From: Chitinophaga pinensis
GTDB lineage: Bacteria > Bacteroidota > Bacteroidia > 2-12-FULL-35-15
Assembly (NCBI GenBank): GCA_945879015.1
Contig: CAMCUO010000023.1
Coordinates: forward strand, 1-44,508
Direction of reading: 5' to 3'
DNA length: 44,508 nt
The notes below the pieces were generated by a model that did not search any database, had not been told where the DNA came from, and was given only the letters and a program-made list of their open reading frames with translations. Shown here one piece after another: positions 29,763 through 37,998 of the stretch; the first letter of the stretch is position 1, and each line of letters starts with the position of its first letter. The translations under genes and the position numbers were made by a program.

Positions 29763-32700
29763 TTATTTAACAATGACTATTTTCTGAACCCAGGATTTAT
29801 TTTCTTCCATAATATGGATGAAATAAACGCCATTGCTATAATGTTCAGTACTAATGTTTGCCTCAAATTTGCCAGATATATTAGAATTAACAATCGTTTC
29901 AATTCGTTTTCCATTAGCATCTTTTATTTCGATGCTTATATTTTTTGGATCAGAAAAGAAAGTAGAAATCATAAAATTATCTTGAGCAGGATTTGGGAAA
30001 ACATTGAAAGTACTTACTTCAGCTATAGAGGTAGTTGAACTACCCGTAATAAGACCGCCTCCATCGCCAAAATTTCTACCGTTTCCACCTTGCCCAACGA
30101 CATGTCCTTTTCCGCCAGTAACAATGATTTCCTTTTGGTCGGTTGTGTATCCAACAGAATATCTTATCCAAGTTGCTCCATCATCAATGGTAGTATAAAC
30201 TATACCACCTGTTCCGCAAGCCCATGCAGAATCCGAACCGGATACTTCAATGCTATTGAAATCGACATCTACCACACCGCTAAGTGAAGGTGTCCAGGTT
30301 GTTCCACCATCTATGGTTTTAATGATTACACCATTTGTTCCAGCAGCATACCCTTCAAGAGCTGAAGAAAATTGTATTCCCTTAATATCAAAACTAACAG
30401 GTGCTGTTTGCGGCAACCATGATACTCCATTGTATTTTAGAATCGTTTGGTTTTGACCAACTGCTGTAGCATCGGATGCATTGAATGTATATACATGATT
30501 CAAATCTTCTGAAACACCCGAACTTTCTGGTGTCCAGGAAATGCCATCATATTTTTGAATCATTCCATTTGTTCCTACAGCAAATCCATTCGATGATGAA
30601 GAGAAGTAAGATCCGTTAAAGGTCTCTGATGTTCCTGTTACAAAAGGAGTCCAGCTTGTTCCATTATTAGTTGAAAGAAGGATTGTTCCATTGTTACCAG
30701 TTACAAACCAATTGCCCGGAATCACAAATGCTCCAGTAAGTGGTTCTATGTTTAATGTAGGTAAAGGACTCCAGGTGTTTCCACTGTCGGCACTTATCAA
30801 ACAATTTCCATCCGTTAAACTCATGATACCTGTTTGTGCATCAATAAATGAAACACCAGTAAGATCAAGTGTTGTTCCTGTAACCATTGCCCAACTTGGG
30901 AAAAGTTGTTCCACTTGAATGTAGCTAGGTTTTGTAATTGTTTGTGAACAACCAGTACTATCAGTCACCGTTAATGAAACCGTCTTATATCCTATGGTAG
31001 CATAAGTATGACTTGGTGAAGCAAGAATAGAAGTTGTAGTATCTCCAAAATTCCATAGATAAGTATATGGTGGAACTCCACTTGTTGTTGCACTGAAAAT
31101 CACTGTTGCAGATGGAATAAATACGAGTAAAGTATCACCAACAAAATCGGCTAGTGGAGAATTAACATTTACAGTGGTTATTAATGATGAAGCTCCGCAA
31201 CCAAAACTATTATAGTTTGTCACACTGTATGTTCCAGCGGTGGTAACAATAATGGAATCAGAAGTTGCTCCTGTACTCCATAAATAACTAGTTGCAACAT
31301 CGGATGTTAAAATCACTGTATCACCAATACACAAATTGGTTGTTCCATTTGCAGAAATAGTTGGTGTTGACGGATTCGCATTAACAGTTACTACAATAGA
31401 AGCTGATGGTGAAAAACATCCATTAAGATCTGAAACAGAAACAGTATATGTTCCAGATAACATTACGGTAATAGTTTGTGTTGTTGCTGTTGTAGACCAG
31501 TTGTATCCACTACCAACATTGGCAGTTAAAGTAACACTATCGCCCTGGCAAAAAGTAGTTGCTCCGCTCGGAGTTATACTTGCTGTGCCCAAAGGATTTA
31601 CAGTAACTATTACAACATCCGTAGAAGTACAACCGAATGCGTTGGTAACTGTTACAGTATAATTTGTTGTAACAGAAGGATTAGCAATTGGATTTGCAAT
31701 TGTTGTAGAACTCAATCCTGTAGCTGGACTCCAGCTATAGCCTGGTCCGCCCGTTGCGGTTAATGTTGTAGATGATCCATCACAAATTGATACATCCGTT
31801 CCTGCATTTGCTGTAGGAGTTGGATTTAAAGTTACTATCACAACATCCGTATCAGTACATCCACCATCAGTTACTGTAACTGTATAGTTTGTTGTAGCAG
31901 TTGGATTTGCAACTGGATTTGAAATGATTGTAGAACTCAAACCTGTTGCAGGTAACCAAGCGTAGGATGTTCCTCCGCTTGCAGCAAGTGTTGTAGAAGA
32001 GCCATTGCACATTGTAACATCCGTTCCTGCATTTGCAGTTGGAATCGGATTGACAGTTACAGTTACAACATCCGTAGCAGTACATCCGCTGTTTGTAACT
32101 GTTACAGTATAGTTTGTTGTAGCAGTTGGATTTGCAACCGGATTCGAAATAGTTGTAGAGCTTAACCCAGTAGCAGGTAACCAGCTATATGCTGTTCCAC
32201 CACTTGCACCAAGTGTTGTTGAAGAACCATTACAAATTGAAACATCCGTTCCTGCATTTGCTGATGGCAAAGGATTTACAGTTACAATTACAACGTCTGT
32301 ATTTGTACAACCAAAAGCATTCGTAACTGTTAAAGTATAATTAGTTGTAGTAGAAGGAGTAGCGATTGGATTTGCAATAGTTGTAGAACTCAATCCTGTA
32401 GCAGGACTCCAGCTATAGCCTGGTCCGCCAGTTGCAGCTAATGTTGTGGATGCTCCATTACAAATTGTAACGTCCGTTCCTGCATTTGCTGTAGGAGTTG
32501 GATTTACAGTTACTGTGACAGCATCCGTAGAAGTACATCCAGCTACAGTTACAGTAACCGTATAGGTTGTAGTAATAGATGGAGTAGCAATAGGATTTGC
32601 AATAACTGTAGAACTTAATCCCGCAAAAGCCGGTAACCAGCTATATGTACCTCCACCGCTTGCTCCCAACGTTGTTGAAGAACCAGCGCAAAATGCAGCA

Positions 32701-33671
32701 TCAGGTCCTGCATTCGCAGTTGGAATTGGATTTACTGTTACAGTCACAACATCCGTAGCAGTACATCCAAGAGATGTTACGGTTACAGTATAATTTGTAG
32801 TTGTAGTTGGATTGGCAACAGGATTTGCAATAGTTGTAGAACTCAATCCTGTAGCAGGTAACCAGCTGTATGATGTTCCACCACTTGCTCCAAGAGTAGT
32901 AGTAGAACCAGTACATATTGAAACATTCGTTCCTGCATTAGCTGTTGGTAAAGGGTTTACTGTAATGTACCCTGCTATAGTTTCTACATCACTCCCGTGT
33001 GCGTTTGTAGCAGTAAGTGTTACAGCGTAAGTTCCGGCAGTGTTATACGTGATAGTTGGATTCTGAGAAGTAGATGTGCCCGGTGTTCCTCCTGGAAAAA
33101 CCCAACTCCATGTACTAGGTATATTGGTTGACAAATCTGTGAAGGCAACTGTTGAGCCAACACAAATTGTTGTTGGACTTCCAGAAAAAGCTGCAACAGG
33201 AGGAATAGTTGGACATACTATAAATGAATCAACACCAAAGCCATCGCTGATTCCACCCATGTATGCATAGAAATGCGGAGGAGGAGTTGCGCAAGCGGTT
33301 AAAGTTAATTGATCTAAAACAGCTCCATCTGATGTGCCACCCATGTATGCAAAGAATTGCGATGGTGGTGTGGCGCATGCTGTTAAAGTAAGAAGATCCG
33401 TGACTGAGCCGTCTGCGATTCCTCCCATATATGCAAAGTCTTGTGGAGGAGTTCCACATGCTGTATAATTAACCAGATCTGTTATTGAGCCGTCTCCGAT
33501 TCCTCCGAAATAAGCATAAAAGCTGCTGGGAGGCGTAGAACATGAAGTTAAAGTCAATACATCGGTAATTGCGCCATCGCCTATGCCTCCGTTGTATTGA
33601 GCGTAACTTTTCGTTTGGGTCAATATCAGTGTTAAGAATACAACTATATAATATTTAGTTGTCTTTATCAT
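29763..33671 (-). CDS. Large T9SS-secreted surface protein with repeats and PKD domains
   Basis: Secreted or cell-surface protein of 1302 residues. It has a signal peptide to about residue 25. Five repeats of 27-28 residues start with GGIGDG-like words at 28, 56, 83, 111 and 139 (pattern GGxxDGxxxDxLTLTxCxTPP). A PKD domain covers about 160-245. Six near-identical domains of about 75 residues follow, each beginning PTANAGTDVSIC-like and ending VTVTVNP. Two related domains and another PKD domain (about 850-940) come next, then a Ycf48-like propeller of TTxDxGxTW repeats (about 945-1200) and a type IX sorting domain (FNVFPNPAQDNF ... VQKIVIVK). It lies downstream of a SUMF1-like gene (111-bp gap). 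The ligand is unknown. Confidence 0.9.
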   Translation of the reverse strand: MIKTTKYYIVVFLTLILTQTKSYAQYNGGIGDGAITDVLTLTSCSTPPSSFYAYFGGIGDGSITDLVNYTACGTPPQDFAYMGGIADGSVTDLLTLTACATPPSQFFAYMGGTSDGAVLDQLTLTACATPPPHFYAYMGGISDGFGVDSFIVCPTIPPVAAFSGSPTTICVGSTVAFTDLSTNIPSTWSWVFPGGTPGTSTSQNPTITYNTAGTYAVTLTATNAHGSDVETIAGYITVNPLPTANAGTNVSICTGSTTTLGASGGTSYSWLPATGLSSTTIANPVANPTTTTNYTVTVTSLGCTATDVVTVTVNPIPTANAGPDAAFCAGSSTTLGASGGGTYSWLPAFAGLSSTVIANPIATPSITTTYTVTVTVAGCTSTDAVTVTVNPTPTANAGTDVTICNGASTTLAATGGPGYSWSPATGLSSTTIANPIATPSTTTNYTLTVTNAFGCTNTDVVIVTVNPLPSANAGTDVSICNGSSTTLGASGGTAYSWLPATGLSSTTISNPVANPTATTNYTVTVTNSGCTATDVVTVTVNPIPTANAGTDVTMCNGSSTTLAASGGTSYAWLPATGLSSTIISNPVANPTATTNYTVTVTDGGCTDTDVVIVTLNPTPTANAGTDVSICDGSSTTLTATGGPGYSWSPATGLSSTTIANPIANPSVTTNYTVTVTNAFGCTSTDVVIVTVNPLGTASITPSGATTFCQGDSVTLTANVGSGYNWSTTATTQTITVMLSGTYTVSVSDLNGCFSPSASIVVTVNANPSTPTISANGTTNLCIGDTVILTSDVATSYLWSTGATSDSIIVTTAGTYSVTNYNSFGCGASSLITTVNVNSPLADFVGDTLLVFIPSATVIFSATTSGVPPYTYLWNFGDTTTSILASPSHTYATIGYKTVSLTVTDSTGCSQTITKPSYIQVEQLFPSWAMVTGTTLDLTGVSFIDAQTGIMSLTDGNCLISADSGNTWSPLPTLNIEPLTGAFVIPGNWFVTGNNGTILLSTNNGTSWTPFVTGTSETFNGSYFSSSSNGFAVGTNGMIQKYDGISWTPESSGVSEDLNHVYTFNASDATAVGQNQTILKYNGVSWLPQTAPVSFDIKGIQFSSALEGYAAGTNGVIIKTIDGGTTWTPSLSGVVDVDFNSIEVSGSDSAWACGTGGIVYTTIDDGATWIRYSVGYTTDQKEIIVTGGKGHVVGQGGNGRNFGDGGGLITGSSTTSIAEVSTFNVFPNPAQDNFMISTFFSDPKNISIEIKDANGKRIETIVNSNISGKFEANISTEHYSNGVYFIHIMEENKSWVQKIVIVK
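33236..33590 (-). repeat. Five GGIGDG-type repeats at the T9SS cargo N-terminus
   Basis: Protein repeats spaced 28, 27, 28 and 28 residues apart, with invariant Gly-Gly and Asp-Gly pairs, one Cys and a Thr-Pro-Pro or similar in each unit. They follow directly after the signal peptide. The DNA copies have diverged, so the repeat is conserved at protein level. Confidence 0.8.
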
Positions 33672-33782
33672 CTAATTCGATTTTATAATTTGTTTATACT
33701 TAAAGTGTCGTGTAGAAATTTTTTTCAGATCAGAATCTGAAATTTCTAAAGACATTTCGCTTGAGCTAAATCTATTAGATAA

Positions 33783-35243
33783 TTATCTTACTCCTCGTCC
33801 GCCATATACATAAACTCTTGCAGCATCTGTTGTTGCTGCTCCAGCCCTGTTGGAAATTTGAAGTTCTGCTGCCACTCCAACCCAGTTGCCGCCACGGTGA
33901 CCACTTCCTGCTGCAGTGACAGGGGATGGCCATGATGTTTGATTCGGATCTCCATTTGTTGCCAGAGTTCCGTCACCAGTATTTCCAGTAAAAAGAACAC
34001 CAGTTGCATTACCTGTTGTAACGGTTCTTTCACGAACGTTACCACCCATTTCCATCACTCCATAATAAGTCGCTCCAGCTGATTCTCTTCCTGAACTTCC
34101 TGTAGCATACATTCCTGCTCTGGTCGGACCATAAGTAGTAGTTGCAACACCAACGCCATAAGTACACATACCATTTGTAACCGGAGAATATGATTCAGAT
34201 GCAGTAAGGTCATTTATTAAACCCGCCATAGCGCTGTGAACATAAGTAAGATTTATGCTTCCCCAAGGATATTCGCTTGCAAGACGCGGCATTGGTCCTC
34301 TGCAAATTTTTTCATACTCAAGTTCAGTCATTGGGCGTAATGCCGACCAATCCAAATAAGCAGTAAGATCTCCCCAGCTAATTGAATTAAGAGGAACGTT
34401 TTGTCCGTCATCAGCATTATTTTCAATTCCTGAAGTAGCATCACAAGCATATACGGCTGGCAATGCAGAGTTATTTCCCGGTACGGAAATACGAATCCCA
34501 TTTCGATAATAATAAGCAGGATTCAATGCATAAGTTCCTGCAGCGCTGATAGGGTCGTTTAATGTTCTTGCAGCTTGTTGAGTGTAGGTCAATGAATTAA
34601 GAAAGTCTACATATTGTTCTTGCGTTACTTCATATTTCATGCAATAAACGGCATTGTAACCTACCGGGAACGTGCTTGGAACGGTTACTGAAGCACCGCC
34701 CAATACTGCTGCAGATATTCCTGCCGACTGAGAAGTTGCATTAACAAGAATGCTGTTATATCTTGAAACAGCTGCACCATCGCCCAATTCAAAATCTCCC
34801 TGTGGAACGTTCACCATTTCAATTCCACACACTTTATAATTATAAGTTCCTGCAGGTATTGTCATTTTTAATGTAACAGATGTACTTGCAATATTTCCTC
34901 CACCCACTGCGCTTCTGCGGATAAAAACACCTTTACCATCTGTAACGGGGTCAACTTGTAAAGGAGCAGAAGTTGTGTGATCAGCTCCAACTGTACTCAA
35001 TCCTGCATGCGCCCATAAACGGGTAGCACAATCCTGGTATTTTACAAATACCCAAACTGCATCCCAGTTGTTTGGCGCTAAATTGGTATTCCAGCTATTG
35101 TCCCAGCTGATATTAAATGTAACGTTTGAACCAGCAACTGATGTTCCGGTTATTACTACGTTGTTTGCATTAGCAGTAAAAAGACTAGCTATCAGCAAAG
35201 AGAAGGTAATTGCAATTTGTTTGAGTAGTTGTTTTGTTTTCAT
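33783..35243 (-). CDS. SUMF1/FGE-fold exported protein, probably non-catalytic
   Basis: Exported protein of 486 residues with a signal peptide (LLKQIAITFSLLIASLF, cleavage after NANA near residue 27). An N-terminal beta domain of about 125 residues (VVITGTSVAGSNVTFNIS) precedes a formylglycine-generating-enzyme fold (about 175-486). Fold motifs are CMKYEVTQEQYVDFLN, RPMTELEYEKICRG, YGVMEMGGNVRER, GHRGGNW and the end YGGRGVR. The cysteine pair used by true FGE enzymes near the C-terminus is missing, since the RGGNW-to-end segment has no Cys. A binding or structural role, as in the T9SS protein GldK, is therefore more likely than catalysis. It lies upstream of the T9SS cargo gene in the same orientation. 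Confidence 0.85.
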   Translation of the reverse strand: MKTKQLLKQIAITFSLLIASLFTANANNVVITGTSVAGSNVTFNISWDNSWNTNLAPNNWDAVWVFVKYQDCATRLWAHAGLSTVGADHTTSAPLQVDPVTDGKGVFIRRSAVGGGNIASTSVTLKMTIPAGTYNYKVCGIEMVNVPQGDFELGDGAAVSRYNSILVNATSQSAGISAAVLGGASVTVPSTFPVGYNAVYCMKYEVTQEQYVDFLNSLTYTQQAARTLNDPISAAGTYALNPAYYYRNGIRISVPGNNSALPAVYACDATSGIENNADDGQNVPLNSISWGDLTAYLDWSALRPMTELEYEKICRGPMPRLASEYPWGSINLTYVHSAMAGLINDLTASESYSPVTNGMCTYGVGVATTTYGPTRAGMYATGSSGRESAGATYYGVMEMGGNVRERTVTTGNATGVLFTGNTGDGTLATNGDPNQTSWPSPVTAAGSGHRGGNWVGVAAELQISNRAGAATTDAARVYVYGGRGVR

Positions 35244-35419
35244 GATTTTGTTTTTTTTATGTTTGAAAATTTTTGAGTGTTTAATGCTTAATAATAATGG
35301 AATCGTTTTTTTTATTGGTTGGCTAATATATAATAATTATAATATCTCCTTATGTGTTAATTGTTATAGTTTGTGATTTTTTAATACGAATCAAAATTCC
35401 TAAAACTAAAATGAGAAAA
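35244..35419. other. Leader of the SUMF1-like gene
   Basis: About 175 bp of very AT-rich sequence between the SUMF1-like ATG and the conserved element at 35420-35459. No ORF is supported. A TATATTAG word near 35325 on the minus strand is one base from the -7 consensus and might be the promoter. Confidence 0.35.
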
Positions 35420-35459
35420 CAATCCTTACCAGAGGGTATATTTGTATCCGTACTAGTAC
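35420..35459 (-). promoter_or_regulatory. Conserved 40-bp element with GTACTAGTAC dyad, copy 1
   Basis: Read on the minus strand it starts with GTACTAGTAC (35459-35450) and continues through TACCC and GGATTG. Aligned without gaps to 37236-37275 it is identical at 31 of 40 positions. It lies 176 bp upstream of the SUMF1-like gene, in the same orientation relative to transcription as copy 2. It is a candidate operator; the protein that binds it is not known. Confidence 0.6.
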
Positions 35460-35510
35460 ATAGACAAGAAAATTAATCGAAGAGTTTTTAAATTAACTAT
35501 TACAACAATA

Positions 35511-35543
35511 AAAAAGCGTCACACTATTATGTATGACGCTTTT
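35511..35543 (-). terminator. Terminator of the lipoprotein gene at 35565
   Basis: AAAAGCGTCA (35512-35521) and TGACGCTTTT (35534-35543) form a perfect 10-bp stem with a 12-nt loop. On the minus strand it lies 21 bp after the lipoprotein stop and ends in a T run. Confidence 0.8.
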
Positions 35544-35564
35544 ACTGATTTTAAACAACAAATT

Positions 35565-36365
35565 TTATTCAAACATTAATGAACCATTAATGGAATATTC
35601 AACAGTGGTTACGAGATCTTTTACTTTTGCATCGCTTCCCATTTCTATGGAATTGTCTGTAACAGCCACACTTCCGCTTGAAGTAATATAAAACTTAGCA
35701 TCATTCATAGCAGCTAAGGTTGGACTTGCTACATCGCTGAAATCTAGCAACTCGCCAATACCATCTCCACCACTAACAGTAGTGCTGCTCCAGTCAATAA
35801 AATTGTATGTTCCGCTGCCTCCTGTTGTTGCTATAAGAAAAATAGCTAAATTGTTAAGAGTGAAATCCGCTCCATCCAATTCTCCGTCAATAGCAACTGC
35901 TCCGCGAAGATCACGTCCGTTCATAAAGCCGCTCCAATTAGGATCACCGCCTGAAGCTTTGATGCTTAGAACATAATTGTAGTCGAAACTTTTTCCGTTA
36001 TATGCCAGTTGTCCTAATCCTCCTCCAGTTGTTGATTCTGTTAATGTGAAGACTGTTCCAGATGTTGGATCGCTCCACACATAAACATTTGCACTAGAAG
36101 TAGAGTAAGTTGTGTAATTCATAGCAGGATTGGAATAGGTGCTTCCTCCGCCTGAGCTTGTAGATGTACTAGATCCACCTGCTGAAGCAGAAGCAAAATC
36201 GCGTAAAGCTTTTGAAATGTTTGCTTTCAGCTTTTTACTCTTTTCAGTTTGAGTTGCTGTAGGTTGCGCTTTGCTCAACTGTTCTTTTTTACAAGCACCA
36301 ACACCTATGAGCAGGAGTGATGCTCCAAACAAAAGCGTTTTTGATAAAAATGAAAATTGTTTCAT
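35565..36365 (-). CDS. Lipoprotein of unknown function
   Basis: Predicted lipoprotein of 266 residues. The start is ATG at 36365, because it gives a proper signal segment (SKTLLFGASLLLIGVG) and lipobox GACKKE; the longer open frame upstream would put 21 polar residues before the signal. After the lipid Cys comes a Lys/Thr-rich spacer, a Ser/Gly-rich tract (SSTSTSSGGGSTY) and a beta-rich domain with an Asp/Gly-rich centre. No family is recognised. It lies downstream of the outer-membrane barrel gene with a terminator-like hairpin between them, so it may be expressed by read-through. Surface location is plausible but unproven. Confidence 0.72.
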   Translation of the reverse strand: MKQFSFLSKTLLFGASLLLIGVGACKKEQLSKAQPTATQTEKSKKLKANISKALRDFASASAGGSSTSTSSGGGSTYSNPAMNYTTYSTSSANVYVWSDPTSGTVFTLTESTTGGGLGQLAYNGKSFDYNYVLSIKASGGDPNWSGFMNGRDLRGAVAIDGELDGADFTLNNLAIFLIATTGGSGTYNFIDWSSTTVSGGDGIGELLDFSDVASPTLAAMNDAKFYITSSGSVAVTDNSIEMGSDAKVKDLVTTVEYSINGSLMFE

Positions 36366-36387
36366 GTTATTTATATTTAAAGAGGTT

Positions 36388-36415
36388 AAAAAAGAGGGAG
36401 TTTTTAGCTCCCTCA
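36388..36415 (-). terminator. Hairpin between the barrel and lipoprotein genes
   Basis: On the minus strand GAGGGAG and CTCCCTC form a 7-bp stem with a 7-nt loop, followed by T6. It lies 20 bp after the barrel gene stop and 23 bp before the lipoprotein start. It could be a full terminator or an attenuator that lowers lipoprotein expression. Confidence 0.75.
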
Positions 36416-36434
36416 TAAAGATAAACAATATTCT

Positions 36435-37181
36435 CTAGAAAATATATCCCAAACGAATTGCACTGTTGAAATTTGGTCCAATGTTCATTTCTTTACCTTG
36501 GCTGCTTGGATCTGGATTTCCTGGATCTACTGCTGGAGGTACAACTGCTGGATAAGTTGAAGGATATGTAGTAGTCATTTTGTGATCACTATAATTTACC
36601 ATTTGGAAACCGAAACCAAATTCAGTTCCTAAATATAAATGCTTAGTAATATAACAATCAAAACCAGCTACTACGTTAGCTCCTAATCTGAAGAAACCAC
36701 CTTTGTTTTTGTTTTTGTCTGTTTGAATAACAAACTCATCAGTTGTTCCACCTGCATCAAGACCTGTAGGAGTAATTTCTTTAGAAGATTGTCCTGCAAT
36801 GTCTAATTCAAATCCCATGTATGGGCTCAGACGGTTTGTTCCTTCAAAATGTTTTTCAAATCCTGGTCTGATATTCCAACCCAATTCTGTTTTTTTGTAA
36901 CCTGAGCTTACAGTTGATCCTGCAGTTATATTTGAATTAAATACTGAATCGGCTTTTTTTGATGAAAAACTAACTCCGATACCTAAACGAAAAGCAGTTG
37001 TTTCACTTAAAAATTTTCTGTAGCGAATGTATGTCAATTGAATTGGTTTACCATTCAATGGAACAAAATTCAATTCTAAATTATTTGCTTTTGCAGCAGG
37101 TTTAAAGTCGGATGCCTCTTGTGCCATTGTGAAGGTACAAGCAGATAAGAAAAGTGCTGTAGTAGTAATTGCTTTTTTCAT
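36435..37181 (-). CDS. Outer-membrane beta-barrel protein
   Basis: Predicted outer-membrane barrel of 248 residues. A signal peptide (KKAITTTALFLSACTFTMA, cleavage before QEA) is followed by alternating beta strands of porin type: AFRLGIGVSFSSKK, ELGWNIRPGFEKHF, LSPYMGFELDIAG, GFFRLGANVVAGFDCYI and LYLGTEFGFGFQMV. It ends in the strand NSAIRLGYIF, with the terminal Phe needed by the barrel assembly machine. A Pro-rich loop (TYPAVVPPAVDPGNPDP) lies near 210-230. It resembles OmpA/PorT-like small barrels, but no specific family is clear. The conserved 40-bp element lies 54 bp upstream of its ATG. Confidence 0.82.
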   Translation of the reverse strand: MKKAITTTALFLSACTFTMAQEASDFKPAAKANNLELNFVPLNGKPIQLTYIRYRKFLSETTAFRLGIGVSFSSKKADSVFNSNITAGSTVSSGYKKTELGWNIRPGFEKHFEGTNRLSPYMGFELDIAGQSSKEITPTGLDAGGTTDEFVIQTDKNKNKGGFFRLGANVVAGFDCYITKHLYLGTEFGFGFQMVNYSDHKMTTTYPSTYPAVVPPAVDPGNPDPSSQGKEMNIGPNFNSAIRLGYIF

Positions 37182-37235
37182 AATTTATTTTTTTTGGTTT
37201 GTGGATACAAAGAAATGAACAATTACATGTAGGTG

Positions 37236-37275
37236 CAATCCGTACAGAAGGGTAAATTATTCTACGTACTAGTAC
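37236..37275 (-). promoter_or_regulatory. Conserved 40-bp element with GTACTAGTAC dyad, copy 2
   Basis: On the minus strand it begins with the dyad (CGTACTAGTACG at 37276-37265 is a perfect 12-bp palindrome) and runs to GGATTG at 37236, 54 bp before the barrel gene ATG. It shares 31 of 40 bases with 35420-35459. Only 59 bp separate it from the stop of the response-regulator gene, with a terminator in between. Confidence 0.65.
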
Positions 37276-37280
37276 GGATA

Positions 37281-37309
37281 AAAAAATCCCTGAAGAAATA
37301 ATCAAGGAT
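37281..37309 (-). terminator. Terminator of the amidase-kinase-regulator operon
   Basis: On the minus strand ATCCTTGA and TCAGGGAT pair over 8 bp (one G-T pair) with a 7-nt loop, followed by T7 at 37287-37281. It lies 25 bp past the response-regulator stop and abuts the GTACTAGTAC element. Confidence 0.7.
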
Positions 37310-37334
37310 CTGAAAAGAAAAGTATGATTGTTGT

Positions 37335-37982
37335 TTAATCGATTAGCTTGTGTTCGATGGCAAATTTGATGAGGCCTACTGCACTTTTTGTATTGGCTTT
37401 CCTAAAGATATTTTTTCGATGAGTTTCGACTGTGCGTTCACTTATAAAAAGAGTCTCGCCAATTTTTGCGTTGCTGTATTCTTTGGCGATAAGTTGTATG
37501 ATTTCTTTTTCGCGTTCAGTAAAATAGATTTTATTTTCATCTTCTTTTTTCTGTCCACGCTCGCTCATTGTTTTCATCATTTCTGCAGAAATTTCATCAC
37601 TAAAGAACATTCCGCCAGAAGCAATTTTTTTGAGGGCATTTATTAATTCCGACTTTCCAGTATTTTTTAAAATATACCCGGATGCACCGGCATCAAGCAT
37701 TTCGGAGATTGTACTCCTTTCACTAAACATAGAAAGAACCAGTATTTTTACTTCTGGATGATTTTTTTTAAGCAAACGGGTAAATTCAATCCCATTCATT
37801 TCAGGCATATTGATATCACTTAAAACAATATCAGGAGTGTTTTTTTTAATCAATTCAATAGCGGTACTAGCTTTTGTAGCTTCGCCTATAATGGAAAAAT
37901 CATTTTCATTATGTAATAAAGCTTTTATGCCGTCAACCAGCATTTGGTGGTCATCCAAAATAAAAAGTTTTATTTTCCCCAT
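37335..37982 (-). CDS. NarL/FixJ-family response regulator
   Basis: DNA-binding response regulator, 215 residues. The receiver domain (1-120) has the acidic pair Asp10-Asp11, the phospho-acceptor Asp56 in VLSDINMPEMNG and the conserved Lys in YILKNTG. A LuxR-type helix-turn-helix follows (about 148-208: FTEREKEIIQLIAKEYSNA, ERTVETHRKNIFRK). It starts 16 bp after the histidine-kinase stop, so it is the cognate partner of that kinase. Such regulators usually bind short inverted repeats. The GTACTAGTAC dyads at 37266-37275 and 35450-35459 are the obvious candidates in the window; this link is inference. Confidence 0.95.
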   Translation of the reverse strand: MGKIKLFILDDHQMLVDGIKALLHNENDFSIIGEATKASTAIELIKKNTPDIVLSDINMPEMNGIEFTRLLKKNHPEVKILVLSMFSERSTISEMLDAGASGYILKNTGKSELINALKKIASGGMFFSDEISAEMMKTMSERGQKKEDENKIYFTEREKEIIQLIAKEYSNAKIGETLFISERTVETHRKNIFRKANTKSAVGLIKFAIEHKLID

Positions 37983-37998
37983 CTTGTAAAAATACGAA

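Noticed and set aside
31336..31662. Plus-strand open frames across the T9SS cargo gene
   Set aside because: They arise because the Thr/Val/Gly-rich repeats have few stops on the other strand; the minus-strand frame has the signal peptide, repeats and sorting domain.
33726..33757. Hairpin with CAGAT/ATCTG after the SUMF1-like gene as terminator
   Set aside because: The stem is followed by A-rich, not T-rich, sequence on the minus strand; read-through into the T9SS cargo gene remains likely.
33788..34045. Alternative minus-strand frame inside the SUMF1-like gene
   Set aside because: A shifted frame of the real gene; its Gln-rich translation matches nothing, and the FGE motifs are in the main frame.
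33783..35243. Calling the SUMF1-like gene gldK
   Set aside because: GldK is a lipoprotein encoded with gldLMN; this protein has no lipobox, carries an extra N-terminal domain and lies 8 kb from gldM.
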